Shown: piece by piece, positions 16,338 through 23,780 of the stretch
How positions within the stretch are numbered: position 1 is the stretch's first letter
Layout: the number at the start of each line of letters is the position of its first letter
Assembly: GCF_001426405.1 (NCBI RefSeq)
Contig: NZ_LMEP01000012.1
Location: forward strand, 572,707-636,706
Direction: 5' to 3'
Length of the DNA: 64,000 bases
Origin: Streptomyces sp. Root1304
Lineage (GTDB): Bacteria; Actinomycetota; Actinomycetes; Streptomycetales; Streptomycetaceae
Notes under the pieces: model-generated
What the model was told of the DNA's origin: nothing
Seen by the model: the letters and a program-made list of their open reading frames with translations, nothing else
The model's database searches: none
Position numbers and translations under genes: made by a program

Positions 16338-16386
16338 TGGGTTCGAGTCCCACCCGCCCCACCATAGAAAAACGTTCTGACCTGCG
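16338..16386 (+). repeat. Right attachment repeat (attR), orphan tRNA 3' end
   Basis: Direct copy of 3522-3570 with 47 of 49 bases the same. It holds the T arm half, the acceptor 3' strand and, unlike the left copy, a complete CCA (ACCA at 16361-16364). No tRNA body precedes it, so it is a fragment and not a second gene. Confidence 0.85.
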
Positions 16387-16453
16387 GAAGCGCCCTCGGA
16401 AGGGCCTTCACGGACAGTGCTTCTCCGGTCTGCCATGCCACATGCACAGCGCT

Positions 16454-16545
16454 TTGACCTGGGGCTTCGGGCGGAACGTGAGGGTGGAGACGCCATGATG
16501 GTCCCACGGTGACCCTGCGACCCCTGGGTGTGACACGCCGCACAC
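16454..16545 (+). repeat. 92-bp diverged repeat, right copy
   Basis: Partner of 3669-3760, about 78% identical with no gaps. It lies outside the right tRNA-end repeat. The flank of the attachment site thus exists in two diverged forms, as expected when an incoming element brings its own version of the site. Confidence 0.7.
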
Positions 16546-16716
16546 GGTGCCGAATTCCTCGGTTCGCCGACAGCCCTCCGCCCGCCGCCGCTCGCGAGAC
16601 CCACCCCATCGGGATGTGCCGGTGATCACAGCGCGGACCCGTGATGATCCGGGGCCCGGTTCCGCTGAGCCGGACGTCGGCGGCTGACCGCCGGCGAAGG
16701 CCCGGAAGGACTGGAA

Positions 16717-17205
16717 GTGGGCAGCGTGAAGTTCGACGTACGTCGTATCGGTGCGGGTCTCGCGACTGCCGGCCTGACGGTGGTCGCCTCGACCGCCTGC
16801 GGGACGAGCGGACCCCCCGTCGTCACTCCGAAGGCCGTGCGCCATTCCGAGCTGGTCGGCCGATGGGACGGGACGGGGGAGTGCGGATCGCCGGTCATCC
16901 GGCTGCGTGACGACTACACCTTTTCCGCCAGGGACGTTCCGGTCGCTTGGGACGGCCCCGGTCCGGACTCGGAGGTGACGCGCGGTTCGGGCGACGGGGA
17001 ATGGCACGGGGTCAACAAGGACCCCGGCCTGACTCCCTACCTGGTGCTCAGTTTCGGGGATCGGAACGACATCCAGACGCTCCCGTTCGTCCTGAAGCAG
17101 GGAGAGCTGTGGATGAGTGGGGACATCGCGGCGGACGGAGGGGATCCCTACATCCTCGACTGCGCCTATCGACGCACCTCCGCCGACCCCGGCTTCGGCC
17201 GGTAG
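16717..17205 (+). CDS. Hypothetical secreted lipoprotein
   Basis: 162 aa. The signal peptide has a lipobox ending STAC near residue 28, so the mature protein should be a membrane-anchored lipoprotein. The body begins HSELVGRWDGTGECGSPVIRLRDDYTF, a small beta-rich domain recalling lipocalin-like Streptomyces lipoproteins, with two further cysteines. GTG 16717 is taken as start with GGAAGG upstream; GTG 16726 is possible. It lies just outside the island's right repeat and is convergent with the phospholipase gene. Function unknown. Confidence 0.75.
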   Translation: MGSVKFDVRRIGAGLATAGLTVVASTACGTSGPPVVTPKAVRHSELVGRWDGTGECGSPVIRLRDDYTFSARDVPVAWDGPGPDSEVTRGSGDGEWHGVNKDPGLTPYLVLSFGDRNDIQTLPFVLKQGELWMSGDIAADGGDPYILDCAYRRTSADPGFGR

Positions 17206-17288
17206 CGGCTCCGCCGCTGTCACAGGGGAAGGCCGGCCGTCGGAACGGACGCATCGGTGTGCTCGTCCGTCCCGGCGGCCGGGTCGCG

Positions 17289-19346
17289 TCAGTACGTCAG
17301 GATGCCCGGGTCCGAGACGTCCGGGGTGCCCGTCTCGATGTGGCCCGCGAGGCGGCGGAGGTAGTCCGTGGACGTGGACGAGGTGATCGTCACGTCGTAC
17401 CAGCGGTGGCCCGCGGTCGGGGCGACGGTGTGGGTGGCCGTGGCGCCCTTCGCGACGGTGAGGGTCTGGGTGGTGCCGTAGGCGTTGGCGACCGTGAGGG
17501 TCGCCGCGGCCGCCGTCGGGTTGGTGAACGTCAGGTCCAGGCTGCCCGTGCCCGCGTTGTGCCGGGCGGTCACCTCCGGGGCGGCCGTCTTGCCGGGGGA
17601 GCGGAAGCGGCGGAGGAAGCCGTTCGGGCCGTGGACGGTGAGGTCGGTGAGGCCCTTGGAGTACTTCGTGTTCCAGGTGTCGGCGATCGACTTGTTCGCC
17701 TCGGCGGTGTAGGTCCACGGGACGTCGGTGCGGTTGGCCGAGGTCACGTAGAACTGGGCGCCGGCCACCGGGCCGCCGCTGAACGTGAGGCGGTAGGTGC
17801 CCGCCGCCACGTCCGCCGTGCCGTCCACGTACGGGGCGTACCTCAGCGGGCGGGTGGGCTTGGAGCCCGGCTCCTGGCGGGGCATCGTCCCGACGGCCGG
17901 GGCGGTGGCCGGGAAGTCGGGGTGGCGGTTCCGGTCCGGCGGGTAGTAGCCGGCCGTCGGCGGCAGCGGGGCCGCCGAGGTGTCCGCGCGCGTGAAGTCG
18001 AAGGCGGAGGTCAGGTCGCCGCAGACCGCACGCCGCCAGGGCGAGATCTGCGGCTCGCGGACGCCGAAGCGGCTCTCCATGAAGCGGATGACCGAGGTGT
18101 GGTCGAAGGTCTCCGAGCAGGTGTAGCCGCCCTTGGACCAGGGCGAGACGACGATCATCGGGACGCGCGGCCCCAGGCCGTAGGGGCCGGCCGCGTAGCC
18201 GACCTTGCCGGGGAACCAGTCCAGGGTCGTGGCGGTCGTGGACTTGCCCCATGAGGCGTCGCCCGGGACGAACGGCGGGACGACGTGGTCGAAGAAGCCG
18301 TCGTTCTCGTCGTACGTGATGAACAGCGCCGTCTTCGCCCACACGTCCGGGTTCGAGGTCAGCGCGTCGAGGGCCTGCGCGATGTACCAGGCGCCGTAGT
18401 TGGAGGGCCAGTTGGCGTGCTCCGAGAAGGCCTCCGGGGCGGCTATCCAGGAGATCTTCGGCAGTGTGCCGCCCTGGACGTCGGCGCGGAGCTTGTCGAA
18501 GAGGCCCTCGCCCGCCTTCGCGTTCGTCCCCGTGCGCGCCTTGTCGTACAGCGGGTTGCCGGGCTGGGCGTTGCGGTAGTTGTTGAAGTAGAGCAGCGAG
18601 TTGTCGCCGTAGTTGCCGCGGAAGGCGTCGTTGATCCAGCCCCAGGAACCGGACGCGTTCAGGCCGTCGCCGATGTCCTGGTAGATCTTCCAGGAGACGC
18701 CCGCCGCCTCCAGGCGCTCGGGGTACGTGGTCCAGCCGTAGCCCGCCTCGGCGTTGTTGAGGACGGGGCCGCCGCCCGTGCCGTCGTTGCCGACGTAGCC
18801 GGTCCACATGTAGTAGCGGTTGGGGTCGGTCGCGCCGATGAACGAGCAGTGGTACGCGTCGCAGACGGTGAAGGCGTCGGCGAGCGCGTAGTGGAAGGGG
18901 ATGTCCTCGCGGGTGAGGTGCGCCATGGTGGCCTTGGTCTTGGCCGGGATCCAGTTGTTGTACTTGGCCTTGTTGAAGGCGCTCTGGCCGCCCTGCCAGT
19001 CGTGGTTCAGGCCCTGGAGGTACTCCATGCCCAGCTTGTCGCTGGTCGGCCGGAAGGGGAGCGTGACGTTCCCGAAGTTGTCCTCCTGGTTCCAGACCGA
19101 CTTTCCGCTGGGCAGGGTGACCGGGCGGGGGTCGCCGAAGCCGCGTACGCCCTTCATCGCCCCGAAGTAGTGGTCGAAGGAACGGTTCTCCTGCATCAGG
19201 ACGACGATGTGCTCGATGTCCTGGATCGTGCCGGTGGAGCCTTGCGCCGGGATCGCGGCGGCGCGGGCGATGCTCTCCGAGAGCATCGTGAACGCGGCGG
19301 TGCCGCCCGCCAGTTGAAGGAAACGGCGACGGTCGAGATCGGCCAT
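17289..19346 (-). CDS. plcC: Phosphocholine-specific phospholipase C, Tat-exported
   Basis: 685 aa. A twin-arginine leader (DRRRFLQLAGG) exports the folded enzyme. The phosphoesterase domain starts with the metal-site block HIVVLMQENRSFDHYFG and continues with DENDGFFDHV; two C-terminal beta domains fill roughly residues 480-685. The family cleaves phosphatidylcholine and sphingomyelin to diacylglycerol/ceramide plus phosphocholine, giving the cell phosphate and choline. The start is ATG 19346 with GGAGGAAC in front; the frame open further upstream is an artefact. Phosphate control is typical of the family, but no PHO box was identified with confidence. The gene symbol is by family resemblance. 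Confidence 0.9.
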   Translation of the reverse strand: MADLDRRRFLQLAGGTAAFTMLSESIARAAAIPAQGSTGTIQDIEHIVVLMQENRSFDHYFGAMKGVRGFGDPRPVTLPSGKSVWNQEDNFGNVTLPFRPTSDKLGMEYLQGLNHDWQGGQSAFNKAKYNNWIPAKTKATMAHLTREDIPFHYALADAFTVCDAYHCSFIGATDPNRYYMWTGYVGNDGTGGGPVLNNAEAGYGWTTYPERLEAAGVSWKIYQDIGDGLNASGSWGWINDAFRGNYGDNSLLYFNNYRNAQPGNPLYDKARTGTNAKAGEGLFDKLRADVQGGTLPKISWIAAPEAFSEHANWPSNYGAWYIAQALDALTSNPDVWAKTALFITYDENDGFFDHVVPPFVPGDASWGKSTTATTLDWFPGKVGYAAGPYGLGPRVPMIVVSPWSKGGYTCSETFDHTSVIRFMESRFGVREPQISPWRRAVCGDLTSAFDFTRADTSAAPLPPTAGYYPPDRNRHPDFPATAPAVGTMPRQEPGSKPTRPLRYAPYVDGTADVAAGTYRLTFSGGPVAGAQFYVTSANRTDVPWTYTAEANKSIADTWNTKYSKGLTDLTVHGPNGFLRRFRSPGKTAAPEVTARHNAGTGSLDLTFTNPTAAAATLTVANAYGTTQTLTVAKGATATHTVAPTAGHRWYDVTITSSTSTDYLRRLAGHIETGTPDVSDPGILTY

Positions 19347-19550
19347 GGGGGGAGTTCCTCCGGTGTGAGTGCGAGCGCGGGGGCGCGGGCGCGACGGTGG
19401 GGGGTGCTGTGGTGCGGCGGCCTGGCGTACCGGCCGACGGGCGCCCCAAGGAGAGCGCCCGTGGGCCACGGCCCGGCGGCCGTCCCATGACTGCCCGCCG
19501 TACGGTAGACGAATCCCCCGTGCTCGAACGTGAAAACTCACAACTCAACG

Positions 19551-19578
19551 CACCCGGTGGCCAGATGGCCACCGGGTG
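19551..19578 (-). terminator. Terminator downstream of ohr
   Basis: Perfect 12-bp stem CACCCGGTGGCC/GGCCACCGGGTG with an AGAT loop, 22 bp after the ohr stop. On the minus strand it is followed by a T-rich stretch. Confidence 0.75.
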
Positions 19579-19599
19579 CGGGCAGAAACCAACAGAAAA

Positions 19600-20016
19600 C
19601 TACTCGACGACGAGGTCGACCGTGATGTTGCCGCGGGTCGCCTTCGAGTAGGGGCAGAAGGCGTGGGTCTTCTCCAGGAGGGCCCGGCCGGCCTCGCCCT
19701 GGAGGTGGTCGGGGAACTCGGCGCGCATCACGACCGCGAGGCCGAAGCCGCCGTCCGCCGCGTCCTTGCCGATCGAGACCTCGGCGGTGACCGAGGCCTC
19801 GGAGATGTCGATCTTCTCCTGGCGGGCGACCAGGTTCATCGCGCTCGCGAAGCAGGCCGCGTATCCGGCAGCGAAGAGCTGCTCCGGGTTGGTGCCCCGA
19901 CCGTTGCCGCCGAGGGCCTGGGGGTGGGCGAGGGGGAGGTCGATGTGGCCGTCGGAGCTGACGGCGCGGCCCTCGCGGCCGTTGGCGGTGGCGACGGCGG
20001 TGTAGATGGCGTCCAT
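19600..20016 (-). CDS. ohr: Organic hydroperoxide resistance protein, OsmC/Ohr family
   Basis: 138 aa, full length. It reduces organic and fatty-acid hydroperoxides with lipoylated proteins as electron donors. The two redox cysteines are visible in GYAACF (about residue 55) and AFCPYSKATRGN (about residue 119). It is divergent from the MarR-type regulator at 20179, with a long palindrome between them, the standard ohr/ohrR layout. A second Ohr is encoded at 44988-45410. Confidence 0.93.
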   Translation of the reverse strand: MDAIYTAVATANGREGRAVSSDGHIDLPLAHPQALGGNGRGTNPEQLFAAGYAACFASAMNLVARQEKIDISEASVTAEVSIGKDAADGGFGLAVVMRAEFPDHLQGEAGRALLEKTHAFCPYSKATRGNITVDLVVE

Positions 20017-20121
20017 GGGTCTTCCGTTCCTGTCCTCGGGGGGTGGTGCTGCGGGTGGGGAGTCTGTGGGTGGTGCTGCGGGTGGGGCGTCCGTGAGCGG
20101 CGCCCTTCCATTAATAGCGCA

Positions 20122-20147
20122 CGATTAAGTTGTGTACAACTCAATCG
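20122..20147. promoter_or_regulatory. OhrR operator
   Basis: 26-bp palindrome CGATT-A-AGTTGT-GT-ACAACT-C-AATCG between divergent ohr and ohrR. The 5+6-base arms are perfect. Such TTGT/ACAA palindromes are what MarR-type OhrR proteins bind in other bacteria. It overlaps the region where both promoters must lie, 32 bp before the ohrR start. Confidence 0.85.
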
Positions 20148-20178
20148 CGTGTGAGCTGTCCTCGCGTATCCTGGTCCC

Positions 20179-20667
20179 ATGGAGACGCTCGACACCGTCC
20201 CGGAAGAGGACTTCCTCCGGCTCGACCACCAGATCTGCTTCTCGCTGCACGCGGCGACCCGCGCGTTCAACGGCGTGTACCGCGAGGCCCTCAAGGACCT
20301 CGGCCTCACCTACCCCCAGTACCTCGTCATGCTGGTGCTCTGGGAGCACGGCGAGCTGCCCGTGAAGGGGATCGGGGAGCGGCTGCGGCTCGACTCCGGC
20401 ACCCTGTCGCCGCTGCTCAAGCGGCTGGAGGCGGCCGGATACGTCGAGCGGCGGCGCAGTCCCGAGGACGAGCGGTCCGTCACCGTGCGCCCCACCGCCG
20501 AGGGGGCCGCCCTGAAGGGGCGGGCGCGCGGCGTCCCGCGCCGGATCGCCGCCGCGACCGGTCTCGGCCTCGACGAGATCCGCGAGCTGCGGGAGCGGCT
20601 CGACGCGCTGGCCGCCCGGCTCGACCGCGTCGACCCGGACGACCTCGCCGCCTGCGCGAGCGTCTAG
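20179..20667 (+). CDS. ohrR: MarR-family peroxide-sensing repressor OhrR
   Basis: 162 aa. The sensing cysteine is in the N-terminal helix (DHQICFSLHAATRAF, about Cys18), as in OhrR proteins, where oxidation by organic peroxide releases DNA. The winged helix follows: ELPVKGIGERLRLDSGTLSPLLKRLEAAGYVERRRSPEDERSV (read in parts), with the conserved DER wing tip. It controls the divergent ohr and itself through the 26-bp operator. Its stop overlaps the convergent terpene cyclase gene by four bases. Confidence 0.93.
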   Translation: METLDTVPEEDFLRLDHQICFSLHAATRAFNGVYREALKDLGLTYPQYLVMLVLWEHGELPVKGIGERLRLDSGTLSPLLKRLEAAGYVERRRSPEDERSVTVRPTAEGAALKGRARGVPRRIAAATGLGLDEIRELRERLDALAARLDRVDPDDLAACASV

Positions 20668-22271
20668 GCGCGCCTTGCGGGGTGCGCGCCGCGCGCGTGG
20701 TTCAGGCCCAGCAGGACGCACACGTCCGTGAGGAGCGGTACGTGGTACGGGAGCGGCCTCGGGCCCGCCTGGTCCGGGCGGGAGACGAAGCCCCCGTCCG
20801 GGAGCTGCCGCTCCAGGAGGTGGCGCACCGCGCGTTCCCTCGCGCCCACGGCCGACGGCACCTCCGGTGTCCTGGCCACCGCGATCAGTGCGTACGCGGT
20901 GCTGATCGGGTCGCTCGCGTCGCTCGGCACGTGCCCCCAGCCGCCGTCCGCGTTCTGGGTGTCGATCAGCCGCGCGACGGCGCGGGCGCGGGCCCGCGCG
21001 ACCGCCGTGCCCGCCGGATGGCCGGGCGCGGCCGCCCGGAAGGAGTCGTAGGCGAGGACCGTGCGGAACAGGGCGTTGCTCTCGTTGAGGCTCCAGCTGC
21101 GTTCGAAGGGTCCGGCCGCCTCCTGCCGTGCCACCAGGAGGCGGACCGCGTCGGTCACCGCGGGCAGATGGACGGGCTCGGGAGCCAGGGCGTTCACGGC
21201 CGCCGCCGTTATCGCCACCTCGGAGGCCGTGCCCGGCTCGAAGGTGGGGAAGCCGCCGTCCTCGCCGCGCCGGGCGAGCAGATAGCGCTCACCGGCCGCC
21301 ACCTCGGCGCCGAGTCGTTCGGGCGCGACCGCCCGCAGGAATTCCACGCAGTACGAGGTGTCGTCCACGTCGCTCTGGGTGACGTGACGGTCGAAACCCC
21401 AGCCCCCGTCCGGGTTCTGGCGATCCGTCAGTGCCGTGGCGAGGGCCCTCAGGGTGTGCGCCGGGGCCCCCGCGCCCGTCAGGGCGAGGCCGCCGGTCGC
21501 CGTGGCGAACACGCCCAGGCCGGTGATGAACGGGAGTCCGCCGTCCTCGCGGAGCATCGTGCGCAGCTCCCGGGCCCGCGCGGTCACGGCCGTCGCGGAA
21601 CCCGGCCGGTGCCGCAGCGCCAACAGGGCCAGGATCCGGGCCAGATGGGAGCCGTCCGGGGGCGGTCCCGGCAGTGCGCAGGGGGTCAGGGCGTGCCAGT
21701 CGTCGTCGGTGACGAGCCGGGGCGAGCCGGTGCCGAAGGCGTACAGGACCTTCAGGGCGGCCATCTCCGTGATCAGCCACCGCTGTTGGCCGCGCGCCTC
21801 GAAAACCGTGCCGGGGGAGGGGAGTTCGGGGAATTCGTGGGCGCCCAGCTCCGCCAGGACGGTCTGGAACATCAGCCGCTTGCGGCCCGCGGTGAAGTGG
21901 TCGAAGCCGCCGAGCAGCCGGGTCAGCGCGGCCGGGCCGTCCACGTACTCACCCAGCGCGGCACGGGCCGCCGCCTCCTGTACGGGGTCGGGGGCGCCCT
22001 CGTCCAGGGCGGTCTTCAGGCGGCGCGTCAGCCGTTCCTGCGCGTCCGGGTCGACCCCGGTCACCGTGAGCAGCCGCAGCGCCAGGGCGGATTCCAGGAC
22101 GCGACTGTCGCAGGGCGCGCGGAGAAGACCGTCCGGTCCGGCCGCCGACAGCAGCCGGGTGGCGAGCCGGGCGCGGGCGCGGTCGAGGGGGCCGGCGGCG
22201 GGCGCGGGGGCCGGCCTGGGGCCGGGGACGGCGAGGGAGACGCCCGGTAAGGGCAGCGCGCAGTACGTCAT
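20664..22271 (-). CDS. Class II terpene cyclase-like protein (squalene-hopene/diterpene cyclase fold)
   Basis: 535 aa, the size of bacterial class II diterpene cyclases. Repeated QW-type motifs (QNPDGGWGF, QNADGGWGH, QLPDGGF) mark an alpha/alpha-barrel. The class II protonation motif DxDD is present as Asp301-Val-Asp303-Asp304 in QSDVDDTSY. No class I DDxxD motif was seen. Enzymes of this type cyclise a prenyl diphosphate by protonating the terminal double bond and keep the diphosphate. A Nudix hydrolase gene lies 78 bp upstream on the same strand. A protein prenyltransferase-type role is less likely given DxDD. Substrate and product are not predictable from the sequence alone. Confidence 0.8.
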   Translation of the reverse strand: MTYCALPLPGVSLAVPGPRPAPAPAAGPLDRARARLATRLLSAAGPDGLLRAPCDSRVLESALALRLLTVTGVDPDAQERLTRRLKTALDEGAPDPVQEAAARAALGEYVDGPAALTRLLGGFDHFTAGRKRLMFQTVLAELGAHEFPELPSPGTVFEARGQQRWLITEMAALKVLYAFGTGSPRLVTDDDWHALTPCALPGPPPDGSHLARILALLALRHRPGSATAVTARARELRTMLREDGGLPFITGLGVFATATGGLALTGAGAPAHTLRALATALTDRQNPDGGWGFDRHVTQSDVDDTSYCVEFLRAVAPERLGAEVAAGERYLLARRGEDGGFPTFEPGTASEVAITAAAVNALAPEPVHLPAVTDAVRLLVARQEAAGPFERSWSLNESNALFRTVLAYDSFRAAAPGHPAGTAVARARARAVARLIDTQNADGGWGHVPSDASDPISTAYALIAVARTPEVPSAVGARERAVRHLLERQLPDGGFVSRPDQAGPRPLPYHVPLLTDVCVLLGLNHARGAHPARRA

Positions 22272-22349
22272 GGGGGAGGTGACTTTCGTGAGGTGCGGAG
22301 GGGTGGAACCGGGGCTGGGTGGGCCGCCGGAACGAGGGATCAGGGGGGA

Positions 22350-22850
22350 TCAGAAGGGGAAGAGGCGCCGTACGGCGTCCGCGCCGGCCGGGACCAGTGG
22401 GGTGTAGCCGCCGGTCGCGACCGTGAGCGGCGCGACGAAGGCGCACCAGGCGATCTCCTCCGGATCGGGCCGGGGCGGCCGGTCGGCCACCCAGCTGTGG
22501 ACCGTCAGGAAGCAGGCGCCGCTCGGGTCGTCGACCCGGAGCCGGTACGCCTCCACGAGCCCGGTCGCCGTCTCCCAGCCCAGCTCCTCGCGGAGTTCCC
22601 GCAGGGCGGCCGCGCGGTACGCCTCGCCGGTCCGCACCGCCCCGCCGATCAGCACGTCGTAGTGGTCGGGGTAGACCGGGGCCGAGGGCGTCCGCCGGTA
22701 GAGCAGGACCCGGCCGGCGTGGTCGGTGCAGACGGTGGCGGCGTAACGCCGGAGCAGGCCGGCGGGGGGCCCGGCGGACCGCCGCCCCTGGGCGACGACC
22801 CGGTCCCGGGGGTCGACGAAGTCGATGCGCTCGTGCGCGTGGGCGCTCAT
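22350..22850 (-). CDS. Nudix hydrolase
   Basis: 166 aa. The complete Nudix box runs GGAVRTGEAYRAAALRE followed by LREELGW (about residues 70-93), fitting the GX5EX7REUXEEXGU pattern. The N-terminal lead IDFVDPRDRVVAQGRR resembles isopentenyl-diphosphate isomerase-type and related Nudix enzymes. The ATG at 22850 follows GGGAGCGG. It precedes the terpene cyclase-like gene by 78 bp in the same direction, so it could act on a prenyl diphosphate; a general nucleotide-sanitising role is the alternative. Confidence 0.85.
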   Translation of the reverse strand: MSAHAHERIDFVDPRDRVVAQGRRSAGPPAGLLRRYAATVCTDHAGRVLLYRRTPSAPVYPDHYDVLIGGAVRTGEAYRAAALRELREELGWETATGLVEAYRLRVDDPSGACFLTVHSWVADRPPRPDPEEIAWCAFVAPLTVATGGYTPLVPAGADAVRRLFPF

Positions 22851-23333
22851 GTCCGCTCCCGCACGCGCGGGTGCGACGGGCGGGCCGTACGCGGGCCGAG
22901 GTCGACGCAGTCGTCGAGCTGACCGAGGAGACCGAGAGGACCGAGCGGACGGAGAGGGCCGAGAGGACCGAGGGGGCTGAGAAGGTCGAGGCCGAGAAGA
23001 TCGTGAGAGGTATGACCTGTCACGCATTGCGATTGCATGATGACACATCGTAGCCGCCCGTGCGATCTTCAGATCCCACCCGCCCCCTCGGCCTCACTCG
23101 CCTCCCTAGTCCCACCCGCCTCAGGGCTTTAGGTCCCGGAGGCCCCTCAGGCGCTCACGGCGGCGAACGTCCCGGTGATCCGGGCGGCGACCTCGCGGAC
23201 CTCGGGAGCGGCCGACGTGGCGGTGAGTTCGACCGGTTCGTGCGGACAGGCCAAGGTGGTTTCGGTGCGCGGGTCGGCCCGCCTTCACTGAAACGTAAGG
23301 ATCGAACACTGAGTCCGCCCCTATACTCGCCCC
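22851..23333. other. Intergenic region with low-complexity tract
   Basis: 483 bp between divergent Nudix and GNAT genes. Bases 22915-22990 are a purine-rich run built on GAGAGGACC/GACCGAGAG units. On the minus strand, about 23150-23290, a short frame reads like a protein C-terminus (ends AARITGTFAAVSA) but has a stop just upstream and no start, so it may be a gene remnant. TATACT at 23322-23327 is the likely -10 box of the GNAT gene. Confidence 0.5.
22915..22990 (+). repeat. Imperfect GAGAGGACC simple-sequence tract
   Basis: Several imperfect tandem 9-10-base units (ACCGAGAGG, ACCGAGCGG, GCCGAGAGG) in the leader region of the Nudix gene. Strongly strand-asymmetric: purines on the plus strand. 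Confidence 0.6.
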
Positions 23334-23780
23334 ATGTCCGAGTTCACTGTCCGGCGTGCCACCGCCGATGACTCCAAGCGGCTCACCCGGCTCGTCCGGG
23401 ATTCCGGGGCCTATCGGGGTGACTACGCCGGCATGGTCGAGGGGTACCAGGTCGGTGGTGCGTACATCGAGCACCATTCCGTCTTCGTCGCCGTCGACCC
23501 GGGCGGCCGGGTGCTCGGGTTCTACGCGCTCGTCGTCGAGGACGCCGAGCTCGATCTCGCCTTCGTCGCCGACAGCGCCCAGGGGCTCGGCGTCGGGCGG
23601 CTGCTCATGGAGCACATGACCGGGCAGGCCAGGGCCGCCGGACTCCGCTCCGTGCGGGTCGTCGCCCATCCGCCCGCAGAGGAGTTCTACCTGCGCACCG
23701 GCGCCGTCCGCACCGGCACCGTCCCGGCCGCCGGGCACGTCCACTGGGACCGCCCCGAGCTCCGGTACGAGCTCGCGTGA
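23334..23780 (+). CDS. GNAT-family N-acetyltransferase
   Basis: 148 aa single-domain acetyltransferase. The acetyl-CoA pyrophosphate loop is QGLGVGRLLMEHM (about residues 83-95), with the preceding strand ELDLAFVADS and the C-terminal EEFYLRTGAVRTGTVP. The acceptor is unknown. A TATACT box ends 7 nt before the ATG and no ribosome site is seen, so the mRNA is probably leaderless. The stop overlaps the following MFS start by 4 bp (GTGA). Confidence 0.88.
   Translation: MSEFTVRRATADDSKRLTRLVRDSGAYRGDYAGMVEGYQVGGAYIEHHSVFVAVDPGGRVLGFYALVVEDAELDLAFVADSAQGLGVGRLLMEHMTGQARAAGLRSVRVVAHPPAEEFYLRTGAVRTGTVPAAGHVHWDRPELRYELA

Larger units (their letters stand above)
3522..16386. mobile_element. Putative tRNA-borne integrated island (about 12.8 kb, no visible integrase)
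   Basis: The element is bounded by the 49-bp direct repeats at 3522-3570 and 16338-16386. Inside are a secreted phosphatase, an MFS exporter with its TetR regulator, and a permease/agmatine deiminase/TetR/urease-like/agmatine deiminase module. The right copy of the tRNA end is an orphan: no acceptor 5' half, D arm or anticodon arm precedes it. No integrase, excisionase or replication gene could be read between the repeats, so this may be an old, immobilised element or one that was mobilised in trans. Island status is inferred from the repeats; the gene contents are read directly. Confidence 0.65.

Noticed and set aside
15493..16365. Minus-strand frame beginning MVGRVGLEP across the right end of the island
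   Set aside because: The VGRVGLEP start is simply the reverse reading of the tRNA 3' end, a frequent misannotation. The rest antisenses aguA and noncoding DNA.
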